Shown one piece after another: positions 16,727-26,507 of a DNA stretch of 64,000 bases. Location of the stretch: the NCBI GenBank assembly GCA_003193925.1, contig PSPG01000001.1, positions 62,001 through 126,000 of the forward strand. Direction: 5' to 3'. Under the pieces are notes generated by a model that searched no databases, had not been told where the DNA came from, and saw nothing but the letters and a program-made list of their open reading frames with translations. The number at the start of each line of letters is the position of its first letter. Position 1 is the first letter of the stretch. Source of the DNA: Candidatus Thalassarchaeum betae (GTDB taxonomy: Archaea; Thermoplasmatota; Poseidoniia; Poseidoniales; Thalassarchaeaceae). The position numbers and the translations under genes were made by a program.

Positions 16727-19700
16727 ATGGACGAGACAAGCACTAGAACAATGAGAGACAGGAGGAAGAACAACTCTGCGATAGCGATGGTACTGCTCAT
16801 GCTGATGAGCGCGCAGCTGTACAGCTTCCAGGATTTCGAGAGGGATGATCCCGAGGAATCCGAATGGGGTGCCGTGCCTCAGAGGACGGCATACCAGCAG
16901 ATGAACCAGGCTTCGGGACCAATGTCAGGAGACTCCCAGGGTCAGCCAGCAGCGGGGTTCGCGTGGGACCAAGTCAGTTTCACCGATCCAAGGTACCACG
17001 ACCCCGCTTCGTTCTTCGGCAAGGTATCGGACCCCTCCATCCTCAACCTCGATGCCGGATACGGTTTCTTCCTCGAGCAGACTCGGACCCAGGACCACGA
17101 CAACGACGGTATCGACGACCTGAATGACCTCGATGACGACAACGACGGAATCAACGACCTCCTCGAGCGCTTCGACGGCTGCTACGGCACCGACCCGTTC
17201 GACCACGATAACGACGGCATCCTCGACGAGTTCGACTGGGACGACGACAGTGATGGCATCCTCGAGGGGCCGATCGACTACTCGCAGGGCACCGACCCGC
17301 GAAACGTCAGCGCCGACCGCTACGTCGAACCCTCCACCGTCCACCCGTGGACCGGGACTCCTGTCGGCACCGGCTACCTCGTCGACCAGAACCCGATGGA
17401 CCACGACAACGACGGGATAACCGATGAGGACACCGACGGCACCGGCCGCGGCTCCTACGACGAGGACGACGACAACGACGGTCGGATTGACCAGTTCAAG
17501 TGGCCCTGCGACTTCGACGGCGATGGCTTGCAGGACTACTTCGACCTCGATGATGACAATGATGGCGTGGCTGACCTGTGGGACGAGCACCCGTGGGACG
17601 CCACGAAGACCGGCAACATCACTGCCACGGCTCCCCTTTGGGAGGGCTGGGTGGTGTGGTCCGCAGGAGCCACTACTCACAACGTCAACATCGTGAGTGG
17701 GGGCTACATCTCGAGTACATTGAACATCAACGCAGGCGACACCGTGGTATGGACCAACACCGACACCGTCGATCATACGGTCACCCACTCCGGCACGACC
17801 TTCGACAGCAACCCGATTTCGCCCGGTGGCACCTTCAGCTACACATTCACCACTGCTGGGACTTACAACTACTCCTGTCTGCTACACCCCACGATGACCG
17901 GCCAAGTGGTCGTCACATCCTCGGGGACGACGGCTAATGTCTACTCGCACTTCGTCGGCGGCGTCGACTACGTGCAGCGCGAGACCATGTGGCACCCGCG
18001 AAACCAGAGCTTCACCATGATTATCGACGGCGACCTCGACGGTGACGGGATCCCTAACTTCCTCGACCCCGACGACGACAACGACGGCACGCCTGACTCA
18101 GCCGACACCGACGACGACAACGACGGCCTGTTGGACATGTACGACGTCGACGACGACAACGACGGCATCCCGGACACCTGCCATCAGATCGACACCAACA
18201 ACGACGGCGTAGGCGACTATCCGATTCCCTACACCAGAATAGAGGTCCCCGGCATCGACTGCGAGATGGATTACGACCGAGACCTCGACGATGACCGGTA
18301 CCGCCCCATAGACCAAGATTACGACTTGGTCTGGGACTGGTTGGACCCTGACATGGGGGGAACTGCTCTCCCAGACAATCCACTCGGTGGACCCGCCTTC
18401 GACGCCAGCGACATCCCATTCGACCTCGACAACGATGGCTTGTTGAACGAGGAGGACCCATTCATGATATCGACTTGGGACGAGGTACAGACTTGGAACT
18501 GCCCGAGCGTAGACAACCCGAACCCGGTCAACTCGCACGAGAACTGCGTGCTGATGCGCAAATCGTACACTGGCAACAACGACTGGGACGGTGATGGGAT
18601 CAACAACTGGGAGGACGTCGACGACGACAACGATGGCATCCTCGACTGGCTCGACCTCGACCCCGATTGCGACTTCGACGACGACAACGACCTCCACCAG
18701 CTGAACGGCTCCATGTACCGCGACGACGGTCCCAACGACATCGACACCGACATCGACGGTGACGGCCTGCCGAATGATGTGGACTGGGACGACGACAACG
18801 ACGGCATCCCCGACTACTACGACCCGGATGACGGCAACTGCGGGATAGTCGACTCAGACAGCACCGACCCGTTCAGCAGCTACTACTACTCACACGGAGA
18901 CGGCGATCCCATCGACGGCTCCGACGACAGTGACATGTACGCTGATGACACGGTGCACACTTTCTACTGGAACCAGAGTTGGATGTTCAATCCGTTCAAT
19001 CTGGAGAACAATTTCGTCCTCGACTACAACGGCTACGTCAACGACGCCACCGGTGTGGTAACCGGCAAGGTGCCCGAGATGTACTGGTACGTCATCATGA
19101 AGTGGAGTCCATACAACGGTGGCAACTACTTCGACATCGACATGGATGGCGACTCCTTAGTCAACGGCATAGACGTCGACCAAGACGGAGACGGCCTGCC
19201 TGACTGGTGGGACCAGGACGAGGGCAATGACGGAGTCCTCGATGTGGACGACATCAAGATGGGGGGCTCCTTCGACGAAGGGACCTGCGGCTCCACATTA
19301 TTCCTAGTCGTCTATCAGATTGCACTGTCCGATCACGCATGCGGCCTCGATTACGCCTGGCTGTACGGTTGGCCTCTCCAGAGGGCTACCCAGACCCAGC
19401 AGAACATCTACACCTCCCCTTACAGCTCCAGACCCGATCCGGAGCACGACGAAGGCGCTTACAACGGGAGCAATTCGCAGGGGCAGTGGACCTGCAACAA
19501 GAACTGCTTCTGGTTCGACTTCTTCGGCAATCAGGACATCGGCCCCAGCTCTGCTGTCACCTACAACCAGATCAAGGACAACCGCGACCTCTGGATTGCC
19601 TACGTCGGCATCAACTACGGCCTGTTCTCCTGGAACTCCGACGGCAACGGAAACATGTTCCCCGACGAGCGAGCCGACCTGTTGAACAACGACGTCGACC

Positions 19701-22700
19701 CGGACGACGACTGCGGCGCCCCCGTCGCGGGCAATATGGAACCGCAGTGCATGTTCAATGACACTGCTGACCTAGATGACGACTTCGATGGCATTTACGA
19801 CCATTGGGACATCGACGACGACAACGACGGCATCTGGGACTACTTCGAGGTCGACAGCAACGACGACTTCGACGACGACGCAAACACCGAGCCTCCGGGA
19901 GCGTTCTTCATCGGCTTCAATTGCGAAGATGGCGACGATGACGGTACCGACACCGACCCCGACGGAGACGGCTGGTATCAGGCGGTCTGGGACAAGGGCG
20001 TACTAGGACAGGCCATGCTGCATCCGAAGTACTACGACGTCGACAACGACAATGACGGCGTGCCCGACGGGGAGGACCCCGACGACGACAACAACGGCCT
20101 CGATGACGAGCAGCAGGAGCTCCTGTGCTTCGTCGGTGAAGAGCAGTCCCCGTGGGACCACGACAACGACGGCGTCCTCGATTGGGTCGATGACGACTGG
20201 GACGGCGACGGCATCGTCAATGTCCTTGAACTAGCCTCTGCGACACCGTGGATTACCCCTTGGGATCACGACAACGACGGACTGCGGGACGACGTCGACC
20301 TCGACGACGACTCTGATGGCATGTTGGACGTGGACGAGATCATGCTGTGGCCCTCGAGGTTCGGAAGCGAGTCGACCAACCCATGGGACCACGACGACTT
20401 CGGTGGCGGTGAGGGCATTGCCAACCCATCCGACCCCAACACCGGCCCGGATGCGATCGATCAGGATGATGACAGCGACAACCGCACCGACCTCGACTGG
20501 GACCACCTCGAGGAGGGCTGGACTTCGGACAACTGCACCAACGGAGCAGAGTCCAGCGACTGGGACCACGACAACGACTGCATCCTCGACGAGGATGACA
20601 AGATTCCGACTAGAATCTCCTTGACCGTCCCGCCTATCCTCTGGCTGGACAATCGGTACGCTGCCAGATTCAACGGGACCGTGAACTGGCTCGACCCCGA
20701 GCAAGGGGTGTTCACACCAGCCCCTGACCTCCCCGTGCAAGTGCACATCGAATGGGCGAGGAACGGTACCTCAGCTGTCGAGACCATCGACGTGCTGACG
20801 AATCAGGATGGGGTCTTCGTGGTCGGGCAGTTCCTGTTCCCCGAGGACATACACGTCGGTGACAACACGACATACATCGTGTACGCTGAAGTGACCGAGA
20901 TGTTCGTCCACGACGGCGCGTCGACGGAGCCAGTGCCCGTCGAAGTCCGTGCCAACACCACTATCGACTACGTCGCGTGGACCTACTTCCGAAGCGACGA
21001 GCAACCGCTCTTCGTAGATTACAAGGTCCACTACACGGCTGACTGGGAGCGCGGCATCTTCGGCAACAGACTGTCTCACGCCCCGGTCTCGTTCACCATC
21101 AGCGGAGGCCTCTTCGGCAACACCACCCACCCAACCGTGTTCGACGGCTACGGCTACGGCTACAGAGCCGATTCCGGTGGATGGGTATCACTCACCTTCG
21201 TCCAGAGCAGTGGCACTCAGGGAGTCTGGAAGCAGGTCCAATGGAACTCGTCGATGGACAACGGGCCGGGCAAGGTGCCTGGGGGCTACGAGGAGATCGT
21301 CTGGGACAACTTCTCCAAGACCCACAGCGTGTTAGACCGCTACAACTACACTAACACGAGCCTGCCGACCGGAGACTACGCCTTCGTCGGCTTCTCCCGT
21401 CCCGACTTGGGCGCCGAATGGCCCTGGCCTTTCCTCGAGGGAGAGAGGACCGACAGCTTCGGCATCCGCTCCATGCATCGGATGTACGTTGAGGCGGACA
21501 TCATCACGCCGTCCATCCGCCCGGTCTACTTCTGGGACAGCACGCAGTTCACAGGCTCCTCCTTCGGAGCGTGGCGAGCCATGTTCCACGGACCATCGCT
21601 GGTCAATGCCGGTCTCGACTACACAGACGTCAGCCTCGGCAAGCCGTACGCGATGCTTTGGGACGGGTCACCAGCCGGCCTGACTGGCGAGGCAGCCCGG
21701 CTCAGGCCGTTCATCAGCTCCAACGGCACACACTGGTTCATCTCGATGCAGAACGGAGGCGACTTCAACGTGCCACCGTGCGGGCCTGTCAACCCGTTGG
21801 ATCCTAACAGCGATGTGCGCTGCGAGATCGTCCCGGAGATGTTCACAGGTGAGACGTACCGTGTCATCGGCACCGTGTGGAACCGCACGATGACCGCTTG
21901 GCCGCACGACCCGATGGCCCTGCAGGTCGACGTCGACCACAACGGCGTTTTCGCCGGCTCCTCCGAGACCGGTTACGCCCGAGTGCCTCAGATGGTCAAT
22001 GGCGAGGCACGGTTCGACTACAACTGGACCTGGTACTCGCAGTACGCCGCCGGCGTCTTCGGCATCCGGGCCGACTTCACCAACTCGAACTACTACTTCA
22101 CTGGAAACCAGACATCAGTGCTGGCTCCGACAGGAGCATACGTCAACGTCTCAGTGATCGGGACCACCGACTTCCAGCTAAACAACATCCCGCGTCTCTA
22201 TCGCGGTCAGAACACGACCATCGAGGCGCGGCTAATCGACAACGCGTACCAACCGGTGCGCGACGCCCCGGTCAATTACACCTGGTCGGCGGATGGTACC
22301 AGCGACATCACCGTCACCGACCACAATGGCGTGTTCGCGGTCAACCTGACCATCGGCGAGCTGCACGATCTGGGCAACTTCACTCTGAGTTACTCGTATC
22401 CGGGAGACCCCTTCCACCAAGGCAGCTCCTCCGAGATCTACCTGTGGGTTGTCTCGAGGACGCTGATCTCGCTGCAGAGCGCGACCTCGGGCTCCATGTC
22501 GAGCGGTGACATCTGGGAGTTCTCGGCCCAAGTGACCGATGACAACCGGACCCCGAACCCCACAGTGTTCGACCCGGGTCAGGCCTTGGACGGCTGCGGT
22601 GAGAACGGTGGCGAGGTGCTCATCATCTTCGAGGGCACCGACTTCGAGGACCGCACCCATCGTCAGATAGTCGAGGCGACGTGTCCGAGCGCCGGCTCGA

Positions 22701-24709
22701 TACACCACGACATCACGCTCGACCCGCAGTTGTTGCGTGACGACCCCGAGTCCTTCCTGCCGGACGGCTTCGGACCGGTCAACGTGATTCTGAGATTTGG
22801 GGAGAACCTGCCCCACGAGGGATGCGAACTCCTGGATGACGACATGCTGCGGACTTCCGGGGCGTGGGACCCGTGTACCCAGATAATCAACAGCGAGCAC
22901 TATCGCAAGGTGCTGCAGTTCAACGCGCAGGGATTCTACCTCATAGGCCGCACCAACTTGGTCGTGGACGACCAAATCGTCTACACATCCGAGATTGACC
23001 CAACCACGGGTCAGCCAATCGAGAAGCCGATGATGGTCACCGGGCAGCTGCTCGACGAGCTGGGCAGCAACCTGTCTTACAGGGCCATCCGAGTCGAATA
23101 CCAGATGCTCAACATGGACATGGGCAGCCAGGTCTGCATACCCGGAACCACCAATGGCGACGGATTCTTCGAGATCATCTGCCCGCTCTCCGGTGTCGAA
23201 GCGGGACAGGCCATGGTGACGATATCGTACGACCCGTACGAGAGTCTCGACAACTGGCGTTACAGAGCAACGAACATCACCAAGATCTTCCCGGTGTTCT
23301 CGAACTCCACCATGCTGATCCAGGAGGTAGGTCCGTTCCGAACCGATGTGGACACCTACTCCTTCGCAAACGGCTCGATCTTCCCGGTCCTGTACCTCAA
23401 GGAGTCCTTCCACATCAACGCCTTGCTGACCCAGACCAACGGCAACCCGATTGGCGGCAAGTGCCTGAACATTTACCTCGACCCCATGACTAACACGCGC
23501 CCGATCGCCACTACGATCACGATGGATGGCACAGGTGAGGTCGGGTGGTTCTCGGGCGACCCCGAGGACAACCCGAGCCGGCGAGGGGTCGAGCCCAACG
23601 GCGAACAACTGGAAGGCTTCAGGACGGTGCGCGTGGCCTACGAGCCCAACAAGGAGCTGCCCGGAGGCTGCCGCGCCGAGACCACGCCAGTGGTCAACGG
23701 CTCGTTCATGGACATCGAGGTGCTCGTGCGCAGCCGCGTCGACATCCTGCTGAAGGACCACTGGGCCAGTTCTGTGGGCTACCAGCCAGGTGACTCGATC
23801 ACCGGCGCGGTTTCGATCCTGAGGGACCGTCTGGACCTGTCGGTCGAGGGCGAGACGGTGATATTCACCTTCCAGTACTGGAACGGCACAGGCTGGGTGA
23901 CCAACGATGTCGAGTACGCCGTGACCAACGAGCAGGGAACTGCCAACTTCAGTTACGAGTACTCGGGCGAGGACATACCTGGCGAAATCGAGTGCGATGC
24001 AGGAGGCCCCTGCGCGCAGAGCGGCAGATGGCGGGTACTGGTGCACTTCCAAGAGTCGTCATTCTTCCAAGAGGAGTTCCTCAACAGCACCCCGATCATC
24101 TTCCTCGGAGAGCCCATTGTCACTCAGAGGCAGAGTTTCTTCACCATGCGTGTGATGATTGTTTTGGGAGTCGCCCTGGCTTTCACCGCCCTCATCGGCG
24201 TCATCATGTACCGCAACTACACCGAGCGCCGGCGCATCGAGATCATCCGCGGGATACTGACGGACTCGCTGATGTCGCTCAAGGCCTCGAACGACTACAT
24301 CCAGACCATCTTCAACTGCTACAAGGACCTGGTGAGGTTCTTCAGGTCCAGAGGCGCCATGAAGAAGGTCTACGAGACCACTCGAGAGTTCGAGGACGCA
24401 ATCAACTCGATGCTGGGCGGAATCGCTCCGCCCGAGGACCTCGGCGAACTCTTCTCGATATTCGAGGAGGCGCGCTACTCCGACCATGAGATAGGTGCGG
24501 ACCAGCGTGACAGGGCCATCGTCGCTCTGCAGGCAATCGTCAACCACCTGACCTCTGCTCTGGGCGACAGCATGCTGAGCAGGTCGTACGTTGACGAGTC
24601 GACCCTGTACGGCGCCGTGATTAAGGCCGGAGAGTTCGTCGACTCGGAGGGCCAGACCAGGATTGCAGGCATCGACGAGGACAGCCCGGACGATGGCTTC
24701 CGAATCTGA
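16727..24709 (+). CDS. Giant surface protein: aspartate-rich (TSP3-like) repeats, cupredoxin insert, Ig-like domains, C-terminal DUF4129-like tail
   Basis: A 2660-residue protein with an N-terminal hydrophobic segment (AIAMVLLMLMSAQLYSF) acting as signal or anchor. From about residue 120 to 1295 it is packed with DxDxDG-type calcium-binding units (DHDNDGI, DDDNDGI), as in thrombospondin type-3 repeats. Inside this array, around residues 320-400, sits a cupredoxin domain with VDHTVT and CLLHPTM, giving the His-Cys-His-Met set of a type-1 copper site. Residues about 1300-2460 look like Ig/MG-type beta domains with many N-glycosylation-type Asn-x-Thr/Ser sites. A membrane helix (MIVLGVALAFTALIGVIMY, about 2475) precedes a 165-residue cytoplasmic tail with TTREFEDAI and FSIFEEARYSDHEI, as in DUF4129. 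I prefer ATG 16727, with GGTGG upstream, over GTG 16715. Role is probably adhesion, surface structure or polymer handling; unproven. Confidence 0.88.
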   Translation: MDETSTRTMRDRRKNNSAIAMVLLMLMSAQLYSFQDFERDDPEESEWGAVPQRTAYQQMNQASGPMSGDSQGQPAAGFAWDQVSFTDPRYHDPASFFGKVSDPSILNLDAGYGFFLEQTRTQDHDNDGIDDLNDLDDDNDGINDLLERFDGCYGTDPFDHDNDGILDEFDWDDDSDGILEGPIDYSQGTDPRNVSADRYVEPSTVHPWTGTPVGTGYLVDQNPMDHDNDGITDEDTDGTGRGSYDEDDDNDGRIDQFKWPCDFDGDGLQDYFDLDDDNDGVADLWDEHPWDATKTGNITATAPLWEGWVVWSAGATTHNVNIVSGGYISSTLNINAGDTVVWTNTDTVDHTVTHSGTTFDSNPISPGGTFSYTFTTAGTYNYSCLLHPTMTGQVVVTSSGTTANVYSHFVGGVDYVQRETMWHPRNQSFTMIIDGDLDGDGIPNFLDPDDDNDGTPDSADTDDDNDGLLDMYDVDDDNDGIPDTCHQIDTNNDGVGDYPIPYTRIEVPGIDCEMDYDRDLDDDRYRPIDQDYDLVWDWLDPDMGGTALPDNPLGGPAFDASDIPFDLDNDGLLNEEDPFMISTWDEVQTWNCPSVDNPNPVNSHENCVLMRKSYTGNNDWDGDGINNWEDVDDDNDGILDWLDLDPDCDFDDDNDLHQLNGSMYRDDGPNDIDTDIDGDGLPNDVDWDDDNDGIPDYYDPDDGNCGIVDSDSTDPFSSYYYSHGDGDPIDGSDDSDMYADDTVHTFYWNQSWMFNPFNLENNFVLDYNGYVNDATGVVTGKVPEMYWYVIMKWSPYNGGNYFDIDMDGDSLVNGIDVDQDGDGLPDWWDQDEGNDGVLDVDDIKMGGSFDEGTCGSTLFLVVYQIALSDHACGLDYAWLYGWPLQRATQTQQNIYTSPYSSRPDPEHDEGAYNGSNSQGQWTCNKNCFWFDFFGNQDIGPSSAVTYNQIKDNRDLWIAYVGINYGLFSWNSDGNGNMFPDERADLLNNDVDPDDDCGAPVAGNMEPQCMFNDTADLDDDFDGIYDHWDIDDDNDGIWDYFEVDSNDDFDDDANTEPPGAFFIGFNCEDGDDDGTDTDPDGDGWYQAVWDKGVLGQAMLHPKYYDVDNDNDGVPDGEDPDDDNNGLDDEQQELLCFVGEEQSPWDHDNDGVLDWVDDDWDGDGIVNVLELASATPWITPWDHDNDGLRDDVDLDDDSDGMLDVDEIMLWPSRFGSESTNPWDHDDFGGGEGIANPSDPNTGPDAIDQDDDSDNRTDLDWDHLEEGWTSDNCTNGAESSDWDHDNDCILDEDDKIPTRISLTVPPILWLDNRYAARFNGTVNWLDPEQGVFTPAPDLPVQVHIEWARNGTSAVETIDVLTNQDGVFVVGQFLFPEDIHVGDNTTYIVYAEVTEMFVHDGASTEPVPVEVRANTTIDYVAWTYFRSDEQPLFVDYKVHYTADWERGIFGNRLSHAPVSFTISGGLFGNTTHPTVFDGYGYGYRADSGGWVSLTFVQSSGTQGVWKQVQWNSSMDNGPGKVPGGYEEIVWDNFSKTHSVLDRYNYTNTSLPTGDYAFVGFSRPDLGAEWPWPFLEGERTDSFGIRSMHRMYVEADIITPSIRPVYFWDSTQFTGSSFGAWRAMFHGPSLVNAGLDYTDVSLGKPYAMLWDGSPAGLTGEAARLRPFISSNGTHWFISMQNGGDFNVPPCGPVNPLDPNSDVRCEIVPEMFTGETYRVIGTVWNRTMTAWPHDPMALQVDVDHNGVFAGSSETGYARVPQMVNGEARFDYNWTWYSQYAAGVFGIRADFTNSNYYFTGNQTSVLAPTGAYVNVSVIGTTDFQLNNIPRLYRGQNTTIEARLIDNAYQPVRDAPVNYTWSADGTSDITVTDHNGVFAVNLTIGELHDLGNFTLSYSYPGDPFHQGSSSEIYLWVVSRTLISLQSATSGSMSSGDIWEFSAQVTDDNRTPNPTVFDPGQALDGCGENGGEVLIIFEGTDFEDRTHRQIVEATCPSAGSIHHDITLDPQLLRDDPESFLPDGFGPVNVILRFGENLPHEGCELLDDDMLRTSGAWDPCTQIINSEHYRKVLQFNAQGFYLIGRTNLVVDDQIVYTSEIDPTTGQPIEKPMMVTGQLLDELGSNLSYRAIRVEYQMLNMDMGSQVCIPGTTNGDGFFEIICPLSGVEAGQAMVTISYDPYESLDNWRYRATNITKIFPVFSNSTMLIQEVGPFRTDVDTYSFANGSIFPVLYLKESFHINALLTQTNGNPIGGKCLNIYLDPMTNTRPIATTITMDGTGEVGWFSGDPEDNPSRRGVEPNGEQLEGFRTVRVAYEPNKELPGGCRAETTPVVNGSFMDIEVLVRSRVDILLKDHWASSVGYQPGDSITGAVSILRDRLDLSVEGETVIFTFQYWNGTGWVTNDVEYAVTNEQGTANFSYEYSGEDIPGEIECDAGGPCAQSGRWRVLVHFQESSFFQEEFLNSTPIIFLGEPIVTQRQSFFTMRVMIVLGVALAFTALIGVIMYRNYTERRRIEIIRGILTDSLMSLKASNDYIQTIFNCYKDLVRFFRSRGAMKKVYETTREFEDAINSMLGGIAPPEDLGELFSIFEEARYSDHEIGADQRDRAIVALQAIVNHLTSALGDSMLSRSYVDESTLYGAVIKAGEFVDSEGQTRIAGIDEDSPDDGFRI

Positions 24710-24764
24710 TTCGGACCCATCCTGATGGGAGGGCACTTCCCTGCATCCTCCCACCGCAGTGATT

Positions 24765-24779
24765 CGCCCCTTCGGGGCG
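24765..24779. terminator. Short hairpin after the giant surface-protein gene
   Basis: CGCCCC, TTC, GGGGCG form a perfect 6-base-pair hairpin 55 bases after the stop of the giant gene. There is no U-run after it, so in an archaeon it may be a 3-prime end or processing signal rather than a classical terminator. It could also be part of the ribosomal-protein leader. Confidence 0.4.
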
Positions 24780-24802
24780 CCCCGTAGCATTGATAACACC
24801 GC

Positions 24803-24825
24803 CTCGGGTGGCCGCGCTACCCGAG
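24803..24825 (+). promoter_or_regulatory. Leader hairpin before the ribosomal protein operon
   Basis: CTCGGGT at 24803-24809 and ACCCGAG at 24819-24825 make a perfect 7-base-pair stem with a 9-base loop, ending 18 bases before the L18e start. Ribosomal protein operons are often autoregulated by a leader structure that mimics rRNA; that function here is inference. Confidence 0.4.
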
Positions 24826-24843
24826 TAACGCCGAGGGAGTCAT

Positions 24844-25209
24844 ATGACTAAGAACAAGAGAAAGACCAATCAGGCCCTTGTCACTCTAATCGGTGAACTC
24901 AAGGACCAGAGCAGATCGACTGGTTCTGCGCTGTGGCGAGACGTTGCTATGCGGCTCGAGTCGAGCCGCAGCAACTGGGCTGAACCTAACCTGAGCCGTC
25001 TGTCGCGTCACGCCGCGAACGAGGACTTCGTACTGGTTCCCGGGAAGTTGCTAGGCAGCGGTGATGTCGTCGGCAAACCGAGCGTCGCAGCCTACAGGGT
25101 CAGTGCCGGCGCCCGCTCAAAGATAGAGGCAGCCGGTGGCCGAGTCATGACGATCCGCGAATTGATGGACGAGAATCCCAAGGGCAAGGGGGTGAGGATA
25201 CTTGGCTGA
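24844..25209 (+). CDS. rpl18e: 50S ribosomal protein L18e
   Basis: This 121-residue protein has the archaeal/eukaryotic L18e pattern: KTNQALVTLIGELKDQSR at the start, then ALWRDVAMRLESSRSNWAE, FVLVPGKLLGSGDV and VAAYRVSAGARSKIEAAGG, which match the L15/L18e fold. It is a component of the large subunit, absent from bacteria. It heads the conserved archaeal cluster L18e-L13-S9-RpoN. Its last codons overlap the TTG start of L13 by 8 bases, so translation is coupled. Confidence 0.95.
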   Translation: MTKNKRKTNQALVTLIGELKDQSRSTGSALWRDVAMRLESSRSNWAEPNLSRLSRHAANEDFVLVPGKLLGSGDVVGKPSVAAYRVSAGARSKIEAAGGRVMTIRELMDENPKGKGVRILG

Positions 25210-25687
25210 AGCTGGAACGCTGGTCTATGATGCCAAGGACAAGATCCTCGGACGCCTCGCGAGCCACGTGGCCAAGCAACTCATGGTGGCCCGCAAGTCC
25301 GGCCGAGAGCAGCGCGTAATCATCTACAACGCGGAGCACGCCGTAGTCTCCGGGCCGAAGACCAAGGTATTGGCCGATTACGACTTCAAGTACAAGCTCA
25401 ACCACCCGAGGAAGGGACCCTTCTTCCCGAGAATGCCGGACCAGATTCTCAAGAGAACCGTCCGCGGAATGCTTCCTTACCAGAAGAACAGCAGCGGCCG
25501 TGGGGCACTGCGCGACCTGAGGGTCGTGATAGGCCTGCCAGTCAACCTCTCCGGCGACGACCTGCCAGAGGGCCACGCCTGGGGGGACACCTCAGGCATC
25601 GAGAGGCCCCTGCCGCTGAAGTTCGTCCGCCTCGGGGAGATTAGTTCTTCACTCGGCGTCGACGCGAGTCGATGGGGTGGTGAGTGA
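25202..25687 (+). CDS. rpl13: 50S ribosomal protein L13
   Basis: A 161-residue L13 protein: [13 protein letters not shown] near the N-terminus, then HAVVSGPK and the basic [19 protein letters not shown] that contacts 23S rRNA. It is the archaeal L13 form, longer than the bacterial one at the C-terminal end. The start is TTG with GGTGAGG 4-10 bases upstream inside the end of the L18e gene. It overlaps that gene by 8 bases and ends just before S9. Confidence 0.95.
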   Translation: MAEAGTLVYDAKDKILGRLASHVAKQLMVARKSGREQRVIIYNAEHAVVSGPKTKVLADYDFKYKLNHPRKGPFFPRMPDQILKRTVRGMLPYQKNSSGRGALRDLRVVIGLPVNLSGDDLPEGHAWGDTSGIERPLPLKFVRLGEISSSLGVDASRWGGE

Positions 25688-25689
25688 AG

Positions 25690-26130
25690 ATGGCCAAGAA
25701 ACCGAAGAAGAAGACCGCCGTCAACATGAGCGGCAAGCGCAAGACGGCCATCGCCCGCGCCACCGTGCGCAAGGGCAAGGGGCGCGTTCGCATCAACAGC
25801 AAGCCGATTTACATCATGGAGCCCGAACTCGCTCGCCGCAAGGCACTGGAGCCGGTTCAGATCGCCGAGGCGATGAACCGCCTCACAGACGTCGATGTCG
25901 CAGTCAATGTCGAAGGCGGCGGACAGATGGGACAGGTCGACGCCATTCGCACCGCCATCGCCCGAGGGCTGGTCAAGTGGAACGGCGGAGCCGAGGGCGA
26001 TGACGAGGAACTCCGGGACGAGTACCTGCGCTTCGACCGCAGTCTGCTCGTGAACGACCCGCGCCGCAAGGAGCCCAAGCATCAAATGGGGCGCGGTGCT
26101 CGTGCGAAGTGGCAGAAGTCGTACAGGTGA
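25690..26130 (+). CDS. rps9: 30S ribosomal protein S9
   Basis: This S9 (uS9) protein of 146 residues has [22 protein letters not shown] near the N-terminus and the conserved basic C-terminus [17 protein letters not shown], whose tail reaches the decoding centre in the small subunit. I place the start at ATG 25690 rather than GTG 25684; GGTGAG lies just upstream in the end of the L13 gene. An insertion rich in Glu and Asp ([13 protein letters not shown]) precedes the C-terminal part. It is the third gene of the archaeal L18e-L13-S9-RpoN cluster. Confidence 0.95.
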   Translation: MAKKPKKKTAVNMSGKRKTAIARATVRKGKGRVRINSKPIYIMEPELARRKALEPVQIAEAMNRLTDVDVAVNVEGGGQMGQVDAIRTAIARGLVKWNGGAEGDDEELRDEYLRFDRSLLVNDPRRKEPKHQMGRGARAKWQKSYR

Positions 26131-26138
26131 GTGAGGAT

Positions 26139-26345
26139 ATGTTGATTCCAGTAAGGTGTTGGAGTTGTGGCAAGGTCATCGCCCACGTCTACGAGCAATA
26201 CAAGCAATCGGTCGCTGATGGCGAGGATTCCCAGAAGGTCCTCGATGACCTCGGCATTGAGAGATACTGCTGCCGCAGGATGTTCGTCGGCCATGTCGAC
26301 CTCATTGATGACATAGGCCCTTTCAGCATAGCCAGAGAGTTCTGA
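26139..26345 (+). CDS. rpoN: DNA-directed RNA polymerase subunit N (Rpb10 homologue)
   Basis: A 68-residue protein starting [21 protein letters not shown] with the zinc-binding CxxC and the later [15 protein letters not shown], which together are the RpoN/RPB10 signature. It is a small assembly subunit of archaeal RNA polymerase. The start ATG 26139 is set by this family-typical N-terminus and by the GGTGAGTGAGG just upstream. The reading frame extends ten codons further up, but those codons overlap the S9 end and are not expected in the family. It closes the ribosomal operon and is followed by tRNA-Pro after 53 bases. Confidence 0.96.
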   Translation: MLIPVRCWSCGKVIAHVYEQYKQSVADGEDSQKVLDDLGIERYCCRRMFVGHVDLIDDIGPFSIAREF

Positions 26346-26398
26346 TTCCCCGCTCCGACAGGGCTTTGACGGTCTCCTGTCTCGCTCCGAGGGCCCAA

Positions 26399-26476
26399 GG
26401 GCCTGTAGGTTAGTTTGGCCTATACTTCGCGGCTGGGGGCCGCGCGACCCAGGTTCAAATCCTGGCAGGCCCACCA
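26399..26476 (+). tRNA. tRNA-Pro(GGG)
   Basis: A full cloverleaf can be folded. The acceptor GGGCCTG pairs with CAGGCCC, followed by discriminator A and an encoded CCA. The anticodon stem CGCGG/CCGCG holds the 7-base loop CTGGGGG with anticodon GGG. The T-arm is CCAGG-TTCAAAT-CCTGG. The D-stem is weak. No intron is seen. Confidence 0.95.
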
Positions 26477-26507
26477 CTTTCGCTTCTGATCTTTCCATTT
26501 TTTGAAA

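Noticed and set aside
16925-17788. 287-codon minus-strand frame of Val-rich sequence
   Set aside because: It is the complement of the repeated Asp codons (GAC read backwards gives GTC), so the valine runs are an artefact of the acidic repeats.
22232-24052. 606-codon open frame on the minus strand inside the giant surface gene
   Set aside because: It is the antisense shadow of a GC-rich coding strand; the product is low-complexity, rich in Val, Arg and Asp, and matches no family, while the plus strand has clear domains.
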